Source: Bog-159 sp963756605
GTDB lineage: Bacteria > Acidobacteriota > Terriglobia > Bryobacterales > Bryobacteraceae
Direction: 5' to 3'
DNA length: 64,000 nt
NCBI GenBank assembly: GCA_963756605.1
Contig: CAVWOT010000023.1
Location: 11,489-75,488, forward strand
A model generated the notes under the pieces. The model ran no database searches, was not told the origin of the DNA, and was given only the letters and a program-made list of their open reading frames with translations. Below are positions 34,460 through 44,249 of this stretch, piece after piece. The position numbers and the translations under genes were made by a program. The number at the start of each line of letters is the position of its first letter. The first letter of the stretch is position 1.

Positions 34460-36181
34460 ATGAGTAGCCGGCCATTCGCGCTCGACCGCAGGCAGTTCAT
34501 ACGCTCGCTTTCGACAGCCATTCCAGTGTTCGCGTTCGATCAACTGGTTGAGGGTCTTCCGTTGGGCGTGCGGTTCGTGGACGTGGCGCGGGAGGCTGGA
34601 TTGCAAGCCAAGACCATCTTCGGCGGGGAAAACAAGAACAAATTTCTGATGGAAACCACTGGCTGCGGATGTGCGTTCTTCGACTATGATGGCGATGGCT
34701 GGCTGGATATCTTTCTGGTAAACGGCACGCGGTTTGAGGCCGACTGGAACGCGGCGCAGGCTCCCGTCAGCCGGCTGTACAAGAACAACCGGGACGGCAC
34801 TTTCACCGACGTCACCCTGGCGGCAGGTATAGCGCGCACGGGTTGGGGCCAGGGCTGCTGTGTGGGAGATTACAACAATGACGGTTACGACGATCTGTTC
34901 GTCACCTATTGGGGCGATTGCGCGTTGTGGCGGAACGAGGGCCGTGGCAAGTTCACGGATGTAGCCAGGAAAGCAGGGGTTACCACCGACGCCGGCAACG
35001 GGCAGAGGCGCTGGAATACCGGCTGCGCGTTTGTGGATTATGACAAAGACGGCCATCTGGACCTGTTTATTGCCAACTATATCGATTTCGATCCGAAGAC
35101 GGCGCCGCTTCCGGAATCCGGGCCATGCCTGTTCAAGGCGATCGTAGTGGCGTGTGGGCCGCCGGGACTGCAGGGCGGCAAGAACATCCTTTTCCACAAT
35201 AATGGCGACGGGACTTTTGCAGATCTCAGCCAGAAGGCAGGCATTCTTAAGACGCAGGGTACTTACGGTCTGGGCGTGGCGGTTTCCGATTTCGATAATG
35301 ACGGCTGGCCGGACATCTACGTAGCGAACGATTCTACGTCTTCGGCGCTGTACCGTAATAATCACGACGGCACGTTTTCGGAGATCGCAATTGAAGCCGG
35401 CGTGGCGTATAGTCCGGATGGAAAGCCGCAATCCGGCATGGGCGTTTCGGTAGCCGATTACGACGGCGATGGGCGTTTTGATATCGTGAAGACCAACTTC
35501 GCCGGCGACACCTCGAGCCTGTACCACAACCTGGGGAACAATTATTTCGAAGACATGACGTTCCAGGCCGGGTTGGGGCGGAATACGCGCTTTATGGGCT
35601 GGGGGGTGGGGTTCTTCGATTTCGATAACGACGGCTGGCCGGACATTCTGGCTGTGAACGGGCACGTGTACCCGGAGGTGGGGCAAACCAACGACGAGCA
35701 AGGCTATCGGGAACGGAAGGTGTTGTACCACAATCTGGGAAACGGCCGGTTTGCGGATGTGTCGCACGACGCCGGGCCGGGGATTCTGGAGCCGGCCTCG
35801 GCGCGCGGGTGTGCCTTCGGCGATTTCGATAACGACGGCGACGTGGACGTGCTCATCAACTGCGTCAACGATACACCGCAACTGCTGCGGTGCGACAGCC
35901 AGGTGAAGAACAACTGGTTGAAGGTGAAGACGGTTGGGGTGAGATCGAACCGGTCGGGGATCGGCGCGCGGATCTACTGCACGCCGGCGGGCGGACGGAG
36001 ACTGATGGACGAAGTGCGCAGCGGGAGCGGCTATATTTCGCAGAGCGATCTGCGGGTGCACTTCGGACTGGGGGTGGCGGCCGCGGCGGATCTCGAAATC
36101 CACTGGCCTAGCGGGCAAGTGGACCGGGTGACCGGGGTGAAGGCGAACCAGGTAATTACGGTTACGGAGGGGAAGGGCTGA
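34460..36181 (+). CDS. CRTAC1-type FG-GAP/VCBS propeller with ASPIC/UnbV C terminus
   Basis: 573 residues. The start at ATG 34460 gives MSSRPFALDRRQFIRSLS, containing a twin-arginine-like RRQFIR export signal. The chain holds six or more calcium-binding FG-GAP blades with DxDxDGxxD loops (FFDYDGDGWLDIFL, VGDYNNDGYDDLFV, FVDYDKDGHLDLFI, VSDFDNDGWPDIYV, FGDFDNDGDVDVLI). The C-terminal ~80 residues match the ASPIC/UnbV domain (NWLKVKTVG, GIGARI, VHFGLG, IHWPSGQVDRV). Probably an exported calcium-stabilised propeller; its role is unknown. Divergent from the Oar-like gene and followed by glutamate decarboxylase. Confidence 0.88.
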   Translation: MSSRPFALDRRQFIRSLSTAIPVFAFDQLVEGLPLGVRFVDVAREAGLQAKTIFGGENKNKFLMETTGCGCAFFDYDGDGWLDIFLVNGTRFEADWNAAQAPVSRLYKNNRDGTFTDVTLAAGIARTGWGQGCCVGDYNNDGYDDLFVTYWGDCALWRNEGRGKFTDVARKAGVTTDAGNGQRRWNTGCAFVDYDKDGHLDLFIANYIDFDPKTAPLPESGPCLFKAIVVACGPPGLQGGKNILFHNNGDGTFADLSQKAGILKTQGTYGLGVAVSDFDNDGWPDIYVANDSTSSALYRNNHDGTFSEIAIEAGVAYSPDGKPQSGMGVSVADYDGDGRFDIVKTNFAGDTSSLYHNLGNNYFEDMTFQAGLGRNTRFMGWGVGFFDFDNDGWPDILAVNGHVYPEVGQTNDEQGYRERKVLYHNLGNGRFADVSHDAGPGILEPASARGCAFGDFDNDGDVDVLINCVNDTPQLLRCDSQVKNNWLKVKTVGVRSNRSGIGARIYCTPAGGRRLMDEVRSGSGYISQSDLRVHFGLGVAAAADLEIHWPSGQVDRVTGVKANQVITVTEGKG

Positions 36182-36182
36182 T

Positions 36183-36235
36183 GGCGGGTTTTGGGTGGTG
36201 GGTTGTGGGTGGTGGGTGGTTGGTTGTGGGCAGTA
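36183..36235. repeat. G/T-rich minisatellite between CRTAC1 and gadB
   Basis: Degenerate GGGTGGTGGGTTGTGGG units occupy almost the whole 63-base intergenic space. Related arrays lie at 37886-38005 and 45946-46075. No Shine-Dalgarno is visible for the downstream gene. Confidence 0.6.
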
Positions 36236-36244
36236 ATTACGCTT

Positions 36245-37630
36245 ATGGACGACACCAATAATCACTCAAAGCACGAGCTTTCGCGCATCTTGCGGCCGAT
36301 GTATGCCAGGCAGTGGCTGTTGGGGCCGGCGCCGCGGCATACGATTCCGGCGGATGGCATGCCGCCGTCGACGGCGTATCATCTCATTCACGATGAACTG
36401 ATCGTGGACGGCAGTTCGCGTTTCAACCTGGCCACGTTCTGCGGCACTTGGATGGAGCCGGAAGCCAACAAGCTGATGACCGAAACGTTCGACAAGAACA
36501 TGATCGACAAGGACGAGTACCCGCAGACGGCGGAACTCGAGATGCGGTGCGTCCATATGCTGGCGGACTTGTGGCATGCGCCGGACGCCGCGAATGCGCT
36601 GGGGACATCCACGATCGGTTCGAGCGAGGCTTGCATGCTGGGCGGCTTAGCCCTGAAGTGGCGCTGGCGCGAGAGGATGCGCAAGGCTGGCAAACCGTTG
36701 GACCGGCCCAACCTGGTGCTGGGCACGAACACGCAGGTGTGCTGGCACAAGTTCGTGCGCTATTGGGATGTGGAAGAGCGCGCGGTGCCCATCGAAGGCG
36801 AACGGTTCGTGACGGATCCGGAGCGGGCGGCGGCGGCGTGCGACGAGAATACGATCGGGGTGGTGTCCGTTCTGGGCAGCACTTTCACCGGGGATTACGA
36901 AGATGTGGAAGCGCTGAGTGCCGCACTGGACCGGCTGCAGGAGAAGACCGGCCTGGATATTCCGATTCACGTGGATGGCGCGAGCGGCGCCTTTGTGGCG
37001 CCGTTCCTGCAACCCCAGGTGCGCTGGGATTTCCGGCTGCCGCGGGTGAAGTCGATCAACACGTCGGGCCACAAATACGGGCTGGTGTATCCGGGCGTGG
37101 GCTGGGTAATCTGGCGCGAGGTTGCGGATCTCGACCCGGGGCTGATCTTCAACGTGGACTATCTGGGGGGAACCATGCCGACGCTGGCGATCAATTTCTC
37201 CCGGCCTGCCAGCCAGATTGTGGCGCAGTATTACAACTTGATCCGGCTGGGGATTTCGGGGTATCGCGCGATCCACCAGGCGTGCCAGGATGTGGCGGTG
37301 CATCTGGCCGGCGAAATTGCCGGGATCGGGCCATTCGAACTGGTGAGCCAGGGAAGGGATCTTCCGGTGTTCGCGTGGAAGCTGAAAGAGCCCGCGCATT
37401 GGTCGCTTTACGATCTGGCTGACCGGCTGCGCGACCGCGGCTGGCAGGTACCGGCCTACCGGATGCCGGCGAACCGGCAGGATCTGGTGGTGCAACGGGC
37501 GGTGGTGCGTAATGGATTCACGCGGGATTTGGCGGACATGCTGGTGAAGGATATCCGGCGGCATTTGGATTGGTTCGCGTCGCAGCCGGGACTGAAGCCG
37601 AAGGTGGAGGGGGCGCAGTTCCATCACTGA
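36245..37630 (+). CDS. gadB: glutamate decarboxylase (PLP-dependent)
   Basis: 461 residues, the usual length for bacterial GAD. Group II decarboxylase features: FNLATFCGTWMEPEANKLM, GTSTIGSSEACMLGG, IPIHVDGASGAFVAPF, the PLP lysine in SINTSGHKYGLVYPGVGW, and a GAD-type C terminus. It converts glutamate to GABA with uptake of a proton, commonly for acid resistance, which suits soil Acidobacteria. No adjacent GABA antiporter (gadC) is present. ATG 36245 chosen because upstream codons are encoded by the repeat. Confidence 0.93.
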   Translation: MDDTNNHSKHELSRILRPMYARQWLLGPAPRHTIPADGMPPSTAYHLIHDELIVDGSSRFNLATFCGTWMEPEANKLMTETFDKNMIDKDEYPQTAELEMRCVHMLADLWHAPDAANALGTSTIGSSEACMLGGLALKWRWRERMRKAGKPLDRPNLVLGTNTQVCWHKFVRYWDVEERAVPIEGERFVTDPERAAAACDENTIGVVSVLGSTFTGDYEDVEALSAALDRLQEKTGLDIPIHVDGASGAFVAPFLQPQVRWDFRLPRVKSINTSGHKYGLVYPGVGWVIWREVADLDPGLIFNVDYLGGTMPTLAINFSRPASQIVAQYYNLIRLGISGYRAIHQACQDVAVHLAGEIAGIGPFELVSQGRDLPVFAWKLKEPAHWSLYDLADRLRDRGWQVPAYRMPANRQDLVVQRAVVRNGFTRDLADMLVKDIRRHLDWFASQPGLKPKVEGAQFHH

Positions 37631-38069
37631 GGCTTCGCCTGAACGCTACCCTTGCAGCGGCGCTGAAGCCCGGCTCCAGCTAAAGCCTGGCTAAAGCCCG
37701 CCCTCCAAAAGTCCAGCGGCCTTACACGAGTCCTGAGAGTTCGTTTGGGCAGAGGGATGCAATTTCCTCGCAGGAGGCGCTGGTCTGTTCAAAAGATGCG
37801 GTCTGGTCTCGTAACCCGTACCAGCTTCGGCAGAACCACCGGCGCTCTTTAAAAGTGCTCCCACCCAAGGGCGAGATCTCCGGGGCTGTGGGTGGTGGGT
37901 GGTGGGTTGTGGCGACCGAAGCCTATCCTGTTGAATTTGCGTCTTGGCGCGGCGGCTGCGGGTTATGGGTGGTGGGTCGTGGGTGGTGGTTTTTGGGTAG
38001 TTGCGGGACACTGGTTGCGTCACCGTTGTGGCGGGCGGATGGTTTGTCAAAGATCAGGGGGACAGGTTG
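37631..38069. other. intergenic region with degenerate minisatellite
   Basis: 439 bases without a recognisable gene. The part at 37886-38005 contains two arrays of GGGTGGTGGGTTGTGG-type units separated by unique sequence, the same repeat class as at 36183 and 45946. Confidence 0.6.
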
Positions 38070-38612
38070 TTAACGGGTATCGAAGGGGGCTGGGGCGCAG
38101 AGCGCCGGATGGTCCGCGGTGGATTCGGACATTTTGTACCGGTGGAGTTCGAGCGGCGATGATTCGCGCGCGGCGGGCTTTGCCTGGGGAAGGGACTTAG
38201 GCTGCTTTTGTAACTGCTGGAGAGCTTGCATAGCGGAAGTGAAGGAGCGCTCGAGCCGCGCGCGCTGGGTGGAGACTTCGCGCAACAGCGCCAGTTGCTT
38301 GTCGAGCGGAAGATCCGCTTCGTAGATGAGCCGCTCGCCACGGGCCAGGCGGGCGAGCAGCCATTGGGCGGTGGCCATCTGTTCCAGGTGCAGGCGCTCG
38401 GTGCGGTTTTGGGGCTGCCAATCGGCCGCGAGATCGTCCCAGAGTTGCTGGTACTCGGCGGGGTCTTCGCCGGGGATCAGGAGGTCGCGGGCGCGCAGGC
38501 CGTACTTGAGGGCGTTAAGGCGCACGGCGGCCTTACCTTCTGGAGTTTTCGGACCGGTGGACAGCCGGGCATTCTGCTGGTTGGCTGCATGTTGTTTCGC
38601 GGAAATCAGCAT
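38070..38612 (-). CDS. conserved hypothetical protein of the STGPKTPEGK family
   Basis: 180 residues from ATG 38612 (AAGGAAA upstream). The N terminus ANQQNARLSTGPKTPEGKAA, then VRLNALKYGL, is the signature of a small family widespread in Acidobacteria, Planctomycetes and proteobacterial mobile regions (NARxSxGPxTxEGKAxSxxNAxKHG). The central part is helical (QQLWDDLAADWQP, EQMATAQWLLARLARGE) and probably coiled. Function unknown; members are often multicopy and near transposases, as here. Confidence 0.75.
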   Translation of the reverse strand: MLISAKQHAANQQNARLSTGPKTPEGKAAVRLNALKYGLRARDLLIPGEDPAEYQQLWDDLAADWQPQNRTERLHLEQMATAQWLLARLARGERLIYEADLPLDKQLALLREVSTQRARLERSFTSAMQALQQLQKQPKSLPQAKPAARESSPLELHRYKMSESTADHPALCAPAPFDTR

Positions 38613-38787
38613 TTCGATTTTTCCTTTCCTTTGACGCGGAGGGTATGACGGGATCCGCCATCCGATTCCATGATAGGGATGGCAAGTTGGCGGGGGCGGT
38701 GTGATTGCGGGCACTAAGTTGATATGTATTGCGATTAGTGGAGAGTAGAAGCCCGGTTTTTATTTTTGAAGTTTGTGACTGGTTGGG

Positions 38788-38795
38788 AGATGGAG
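38788..38795. repeat. target site duplication, left (AGATGGAG)
   Basis: AGATGGAG occurs here and at 40430-40437, immediately outside the two ends of the IS256-family element. Eight base pairs is the duplication length expected for this family. Confidence 0.85.
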
Positions 38796-40429
38796 GGTAG
38801 TGTCAAGTATTCTGTGTAAACGACTCTCCCAAAATCGATCCTTCTTTTCAGACCTGCGGAATGTCTGCACTGCATGAGCCCTGCACCAGCGCGCTGCGCA
38901 GGGGATGCACAAGGGGGCGGCAGCCCTCTTGTGGGGGGAGCCGGCGCACGATGCGTGCCAGCGCCTTTGGCTGGCCGCGCAGCGTGCCCCGGCGTGGGGG
39001 GAACCCGCCCGCCCCGGCTTTCCCCCGGAGGGGGAAACGGGAAAAGGGGCGTCCAAATTCCTTGCTGCCGCAGGCTATTTCCGGCTCGTTTCCGGATGAC
39101 TGGAATCTGGCCCCGATGGTTACGCATTCTGCTCTTCCTTCAGCTCTTCCTTCAGCGGTTCAAAGCCGCCTGGATGCGGTCGCCCCATAGCATCTGAAAA
39201 TGGTTCAGGGCCTGTTTCCACCCCTGCACCGTATCCCATTTTTGAATCACGTTTCGCAGCGCCAGATAGATCAGTTTGAGAGCCGCTTCTTCACTCGGAA
39301 ACGAGCCCCGCGTCTTGATGATTTTTCGCAGGCTCATGTGCAGCGATTCCACCGCATTGGTCGTGTAGATCACCTTCCGCACCTCGGCCGGGAACTCGAA
39401 AAACGGCACCACGCGCGCCCAGTTTTCCTTCCAGAGTTTGCCGATGGCCTGGTACTTCGATCCCCACCTGGATTGAAACGTATTCAACTCCATCTCCGCC
39501 TGTACCGCCGTGGCCGCGCGGTAGATCTCCTTCAGATCCGCCGCCACCTGCTTGCGCTCCTTCCAGTTCACGTAGTTCAAACTGGCCCGCACCAGGTGCA
39601 CAATGCATAGCTGTACCACCGTCTGCGGGAATACGCTTTCGATGGCTTGCGGAAACCCTTTCAACCCATCTACGCAGGCGATCAGGATCTCCTTGACCCC
39701 GCGGTTCTTCAACTCCGTCAACACTCCCAACCAGAACTTGGCGCCTTCGTTATTACTCGTCCATAACCCCAGCACGTCCTTCTGTCCATCCAACCCAATG
39801 CCGATCGCCACGTACACCGCGCGATTGTCCACCCGTCCCTCGTGCCGCATCTTCACGTACAGTGCATCCAGGTAGACCACCCCATACACCGGCTCCAGCG
39901 GCCGGTTCTGCCAGGCCTTCACTTCCTCGATGACCCCGTCGGTCACCTCCGAGATCAGCGTCGGGCTAACCTCCACGCCGTACATCTCCTGCAGATGCCC
40001 CTGGATCTCCCGCGTGGTCATGCCCCGCGCGTACATCGACAGGATCTTGTCGTCGAATCCATCGAATCGGGTCTGGTGTTTCTTGATAATCTGTGGCTCG
40101 AAACTGCCGTTGCGATCGCGCGGCGTTTCGATTGCAATCTCACCAAAGTCGCCCTTCAGCGTCTTTGAAGTTGTCCCGTTGCGTGAGTTTCCGCTGTGAT
40201 ACCCAGCCGGATCGCTCTTCTCGTACCCCAGGTGGTTGGTCAGTTCGGCGCCCATGGCTCGTTCCAATAGCGCCTTCGTCAACTGCTTCAAAAGTCCATT
40301 CTCACCAATCACATCCTCGGGCTTTTGATAGTCCTTCAGCAGCTCGTCAAGCAGTTCTTTCTTGATTTCCATTTCTCCGTTCTCCTTATTTGATGTGGAG
40401 AACGTTTACACAGATTGTTTTACACCCTC
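38796..40429 (-). mobile_element. IS256-family insertion sequence, complete
   Basis: 1634 bp bounded by imperfect 27-bp inverted repeats that share CTGTGTAAACG at their inner ends (left end GGTAGTGTCAAG..., right end GAGGGTGTAAAA... on the minus strand) and flanked by AGATGGAG duplications. The transposase occupies 39152-40372. About 330 bases between the left repeat and the transposase stop are GC-rich non-coding sequence, longer than in typical ~1.3-kb IS256 members. The intact gene, repeats and exact duplication indicate a recent insertion, just downstream of the methyltransferase gene. Confidence 0.9.
39152..40372 (-). CDS. IS256-family transposase
   Basis: 406 residues, full length. Mutator-type DDE transposase: the N-terminal helices are followed by NSRNGTTSKTLKGDFGEIAI and ETPRDRNGSFEP, then the first catalytic Asp in GVVYLDALYVKMR, the second in ILIACVDGLKGFPQAIESVF, and the Glu in IYTTNAVESLHMSLRKI. 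AGGAG precedes the ATG. No frameshift; the element is probably active or recently so. Confidence 0.95.
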   Translation of the reverse strand: MEIKKELLDELLKDYQKPEDVIGENGLLKQLTKALLERAMGAELTNHLGYEKSDPAGYHSGNSRNGTTSKTLKGDFGEIAIETPRDRNGSFEPQIIKKHQTRFDGFDDKILSMYARGMTTREIQGHLQEMYGVEVSPTLISEVTDGVIEEVKAWQNRPLEPVYGVVYLDALYVKMRHEGRVDNRAVYVAIGIGLDGQKDVLGLWTSNNEGAKFWLGVLTELKNRGVKEILIACVDGLKGFPQAIESVFPQTVVQLCIVHLVRASLNYVNWKERKQVAADLKEIYRAATAVQAEMELNTFQSRWGSKYQAIGKLWKENWARVVPFFEFPAEVRKVIYTTNAVESLHMSLRKIIKTRGSFPSEEAALKLIYLALRNVIQKWDTVQGWKQALNHFQMLWGDRIQAALNR

Positions 40430-40437
40430 AGATGGAG
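40430..40437. repeat. target site duplication, right (AGATGGAG)
   Basis: Second copy of the 8-bp duplication flanking the IS256-family element; see 38788-38795. Confidence 0.85.
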
Positions 40438-40479
40438 AACTGAAGTTCGCCGCAGCACGCCAAAGCGTGCGCCGCATCG

Positions 40480-41160
40480 CTACAGCCGTGCCCCGAGAAT
40501 GGCGACCGGACCACGCCGCCAGAAGCATTCCGCGTGCTCGAAACCAGCGCGTGCCATTGCCTGAAGCTCCTCGTGCACGGAGAAATAGGTATCCTCGGCA
40601 GCCCAATCGTCCAGATTCCGGTAGCCCTGCTCGAGCGTGAAGCCCTGACCCGCCATGAAGGTGGCCCACTCATCGCGCAGGAGCGGCCAGAAAGGGCCGG
40701 CCGCCGCATCATTGTTCAAAAACACGCCACCCGGCAGAATGGCCGCCCGGATCCCGCGGTACACTTTGGCCTTTTCGTCCAAACTCGAAATGTGGTGCAA
40801 GGCGAAGGCCGAGAGCACCGCGTTCACCGGCGGCAAGGAATCCACGAATGAACCGGGCCCCAGTTGAACACGATGGGCAAAGCGGGCAAGGCGTGCTTGC
40901 GCCACAGCCAGCATTTCAGGGTCGATGTCGCGCACCAGAACTGACACTTGCGGGAACCGATCCAGAATGGCTTCGGCGAGCGAGCCGGTGCCGCCGCCCA
41001 AGTCGACGATCCGAGCGTCCGGCGGAAGCTGTGCGGCGGCCAGCAGATCGAGCTGCAGTCCGCGGCTCTCGTCATAGTGCGGAATGTACGTGCGGATGAT
41101 GCGGTCGTACTCCGCCGTATCGAGGCGGAGATGGGAAGAAACGGAGTGTTCGCCTTCCAT
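40480..41160 (-). CDS. class I SAM-dependent methyltransferase
   Basis: 226 residues. Rossmann-type methyltransferase motifs: I in ARIVDLGGGTGSLAEAIL, II-like VLVRDIDPEMLAVAQARL, and a post-I/III region LSAFALHHISSLDEKAKVYR then PGGVFLNNDA. Similar to UbiE/Coq5-like small-molecule methyltransferases; the substrate is not identifiable. Divergent from padR. The IS256-family insertion lies 43 bases beyond its stop codon, possibly removing its native terminator. Confidence 0.85.
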   Translation of the reverse strand: MEGEHSVSSHLRLDTAEYDRIIRTYIPHYDESRGLQLDLLAAAQLPPDARIVDLGGGTGSLAEAILDRFPQVSVLVRDIDPEMLAVAQARLARFAHRVQLGPGSFVDSLPPVNAVLSAFALHHISSLDEKAKVYRGIRAAILPGGVFLNNDAAAGPFWPLLRDEWATFMAGQGFTLEQGYRNLDDWAAEDTYFSVHEELQAMARAGFEHAECFWRRGPVAILGARL

Positions 41161-41236
41161 GTCGAAGCCAGCTTAAATTCTAACCCCGGAGAGCCTGACC
41201 AACGGGCGGATGCGGGGCGGATGCGGTACACGGGTT

Positions 41237-41276
41237 GGCATCCGACCCGAAGTAGGGCATACTTGTGTCGGATGCC
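41237..41276. promoter_or_regulatory. 10-bp inverted repeat spanning the padR start
   Basis: GGCATCCGAC (41237-41246) and GTCGGATGCC (41267-41276) form a perfect inverted repeat with a 20-base spacer. The second arm contains the padR ATG. As DNA it has the geometry of a PadR/MarR dimer operator for autoregulation; as RNA it would hide the start codon in a stem. Confidence 0.55.
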
Positions 41277-41607
41277 GACCAATCTGCTGCAGGGGACACT
41301 GGACCTGATGATTTTGCGGACTCTGCTGCTGGGGCCGGAGCACGGGCAGGGCATCGCGCGCTTGATTCAGCAGCAGTCCGCGGACGTTTTCCTGGTGGAC
41401 CACGGGTCCCTGTATCTGGCCCTGCGGCGGCTTGAGGACAGGGGTTGGATCGGCGCGAAATGGGGCGTCTCGAGCAATAACCGCAGAGCGCGATTCTACA
41501 CGCTGACTGCCAAGGGACGCCGGCAACTGACGAACAAGACGGCGCAATGGAGGCGGATCGCCGGGGCGATGGCGCGCATCCTGGGCGCGGAGGAATCGGA
41601 GGCATGA
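41272..41607 (+). CDS. PadR family transcriptional regulator
   Basis: 111 residues: MPTNLLQGTLDLMILRTLLL, GPEHGQGIARLI, VDHGSLYLALRRLEDRGWI, AKWGVSSNNRRARFYTLTAK, the complete PadR winged helix with its wing and the C-terminal dimerisation helix. The last four bases overlap the start of the permease gene (ATGA), the arrangement seen for the many acidobacterial PadR-permease pairs. It presumably represses this locus. Confidence 0.92.
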   Translation: MPTNLLQGTLDLMILRTLLLGPEHGQGIARLIQQQSADVFLVDHGSLYLALRRLEDRGWIGAKWGVSSNNRRARFYTLTAKGRRQLTNKTAQWRRIAGAMARILGAEESEA

Positions 41608-44181
41608 GCATGTTCCGGCGAAAAAGGTCTCTCGAAGACTTCCAAGCGGAAATCGATTCGCATCTGGCGCATGAGGCCGACCAGGTTCGCGATCGAGGAT
41701 CGTGCCCGGATGCGGACGCGGCCGCCCGCCGTGCGTTCGGCAACGTGACGGCTGCCCAGGAGGCCGGCTATGAGCATTGGCACTGGATTTTCTTAGACCG
41801 TCTGGCGCGCGATCTGCGGCAGGCTGTGCGACAGATGCGGAACCGGCCGGGTTTCAGCGCCGTTGTGATACTCACGCTGGCCCTGGGCATTGGCGCGAAT
41901 TCCGCAATTTTCAGCATCGTGGATGCCGTTCTGCTGCGGCCGCTGCCGTACCATGATCCCAACCGGCTGGCCATGCTGTTTTCCGGAGATCCGGCGCGCG
42001 AGTTGCATGAAGGCCGCGTGTCGCTCCTGAATTTTGAGGATTGGAAAAGGCAGAGCAGGAGCTTCGAAGACATGACGGCGTTCATGGGCCAGACATTTCT
42101 GCTGGGGACGAATGGACCTCCGGAACGTATGCGCGCGGCGCGGGTGCCGGCGAACTTTTGGACAGTGCTCGGCGTGGAACCCTGGCTGGGACGCGTGTTC
42201 ACTTCCGAAGAAGAGAAGCGCGGAGAACGGGTGGCCGTGCTGAGCCACCAGTTGTGGCGGCAACAGTTCGGCGGATCGCGGGCAGCAATAGGGGCCAGCC
42301 TGGCGATGGATGGCAGAACCTATCAGGTGATCGGCGTGATGCCGCCGTCGTTTCAGTTTCCGTTTTCGGACACGAAAGTGTGGGAGCCGATGACGGCCCA
42401 CCCGTACTGGACGGCGCGCGACCGGAAGAGCCTCGGATCCCTTCTGGTTGGCGCTGGGCAGGATCAGGCCCGACGTGAGTTGGGCCCGTGCGCAAGCGGC
42501 GATGGACGCGATCGGCCACCGCTTACAAGCCGCGTATCCGGGAGACCAGATACCGGCGAGCATTGCCGTAGTGCCGCTGGACCTGCAGGTTACCGGCAGG
42601 TTTCGCTTCCCACTGTGGCTGCTGTTCGGCTCGGTGTTCCTGATGCTGCTTATCGCGAGCATCAACGTGGCCAGTCTGCTGCTGGCGCGCGGTTCGGTTC
42701 GGGCACGCGAGTTCGCCCTGCGCCGCGCGCTGGGGGCGGGGCGTAGGCGCCTCGCGGCCCAAGTTCTCACGGAGACCTTGGTGCTTTCCCTATGCGGCGG
42801 ATTGCTGGGGCTGCTGCTGGCATCGAGCGCGTCCGGAGCCATCAAACAATTCGGCCCGCCGGACATTCCACGCCTGGCGGAGGCGCGCACCGACTGGCAG
42901 GTGATTCTGTTCACGGCCGGGGTTAGCGTGTTCACGGCATTATTCGCAAGCCTTTGGCCCGCATGGTAGGGTAGCCGAACGCCGGAGCGCGGCACACAAC
43001 TGGGCAGCCGCCAATGGACCTCCGCGTCCGCACGCCGTGTGCGGAACGTACTGGTGGTTGGAGAATTCGCGCTGGCGCTGGTATTGGTGACCTCGGCGGG
43101 ACTATTGATCCACAGCTTTCTGCGCTTGCGGGCGGTGGAACTCGGGTTCCGCCCGGACCATCTGTTGACGATTGCGAGTCGATCTGCACATCGGAAAAAC
43201 GAACGATCAGCAGGCGGCCTACTTCGAGGAGGCCATCAGGCGCGTGGAAGCGCTGCCGGGCGTGCGCTCGGCTGCGGCGATCTCCGGGTTCCTGAGAACC
43301 GACCCCGAAGACTCGGTCCAGATCGAAGGGCGTCCGCCGCAACAGCCCGGACCGTGTGAGGATCTGATAGCCGGCCCATACTTCGAGACGGCTGGAATTC
43401 CGCTGCGACAAGGCCGCGTCTTCTCGGATGAGGACCGCCGCAACTCTCTGCCCGTGGCAATTATCAATGAGCGGATGGCGCGCGCTTATTGGCCAGGCGT
43501 CGAACCGATCGCAAACGATTCCGCTTCAGCGCAGCGGAGCCCTGGCTGACGATTGTGGGCGTGCCTGGCGACATGCGCCGTCAGGGCCTGGAACGGGAGA
43601 TCGCGCCGCAGGTCTTTCGTCCGCACCGGCAAGGCGCGGAGGACATGTTAGACATCATCGTGCGCACCAGCTTCGAGCCGCTGGCGATGGCGGCCGCCAT
43701 CCAGAGCCAGGTGCAAAGCGCGGACAAGACTGTGGCGAAATTCAAAATCAACACGGTGGACTATGAACTGGGAGAGCAGACCGGCGAGCGGCGGTTCGAT
43801 ACGTTCCTGGCCGGCAGCTTCGCCTTTGGTGCACTGTTCCTTTCGACAATCGGGATCTATGGTCTGTTGCATCACGTGGTGGTGGAGCGTACGAACGAGA
43901 TAGGGGTGCGTATAGCGCTGGGAGCGCGTCCGGGTGCGGTGATGACTCTGATGCTGCGGCAGGGGCTAAGGCTGGCTCTCATCGGCACGGCGGTGGGCCT
44001 GGTGGGCGCGCGGTCGGTTACGCGGCTGTTGTCCAAGTTACTCTATGGCGTGCCGCCTACCGATCCGGTCACTTTTGGCAGCGCCGCGCTGCTCTTGCTG
44101 GCCGTTGCCGCGGTAGCATGCTGGGTGCCTTCGCGGCGCGCGGCCCGGATTGACCCGATGGTGGCTCTGCGGCAGGACTGA
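41604..44181 (+). pseudogene. ADOP-type ABC transporter permease (MacB-like), broken
   Basis: The frame begins at ATG 41604 with the acidobacterial duplicated-permease N terminus (RSLEDFQAEIDSHLAHEADQ), then LRQAVRQMRNRPGFSAVVIL, TLALGIGANSAIFSIVDAVL and a MacB periplasmic core. Three reading-frame shifts (near 42446, 43172 and 43508) and an in-frame TAG (42967-42969, after LFASLWPAW) interrupt it, but homology continues through the second half (RNVLVVGEFALALVLVTSAG, IGIYGLLHHVVVERTNEIG, ALGARPGAVMTLMLRQGL) to RIDPMVALRQD, stop 44181. Four lesions in 2.6 kb while neighbours are intact suggest genuine decay, although local sequencing error cannot be excluded. Confidence 0.85.
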
Positions 44182-44249
44182 GGTGAGAGAGGGAAACCTA
44201 ATGACGGGGAGGCGCGTCATCTTTGCTATAGTTTAGCTGGGGAATAGGT

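Noticed and set aside
34394..36265. 623-codon minus-strand open frame opposite CRTAC1
   Set aside because: Antisense to a protein with clear FG-GAP repeats; the apparent Val/Ile/His repeats simply mirror the DxDxDG codons.
38830..39150. Open frames on both strands inside the left part of the IS256-family element
   Set aside because: Pro/Gly/Arg-rich translations with no start context; composition-driven open frames.
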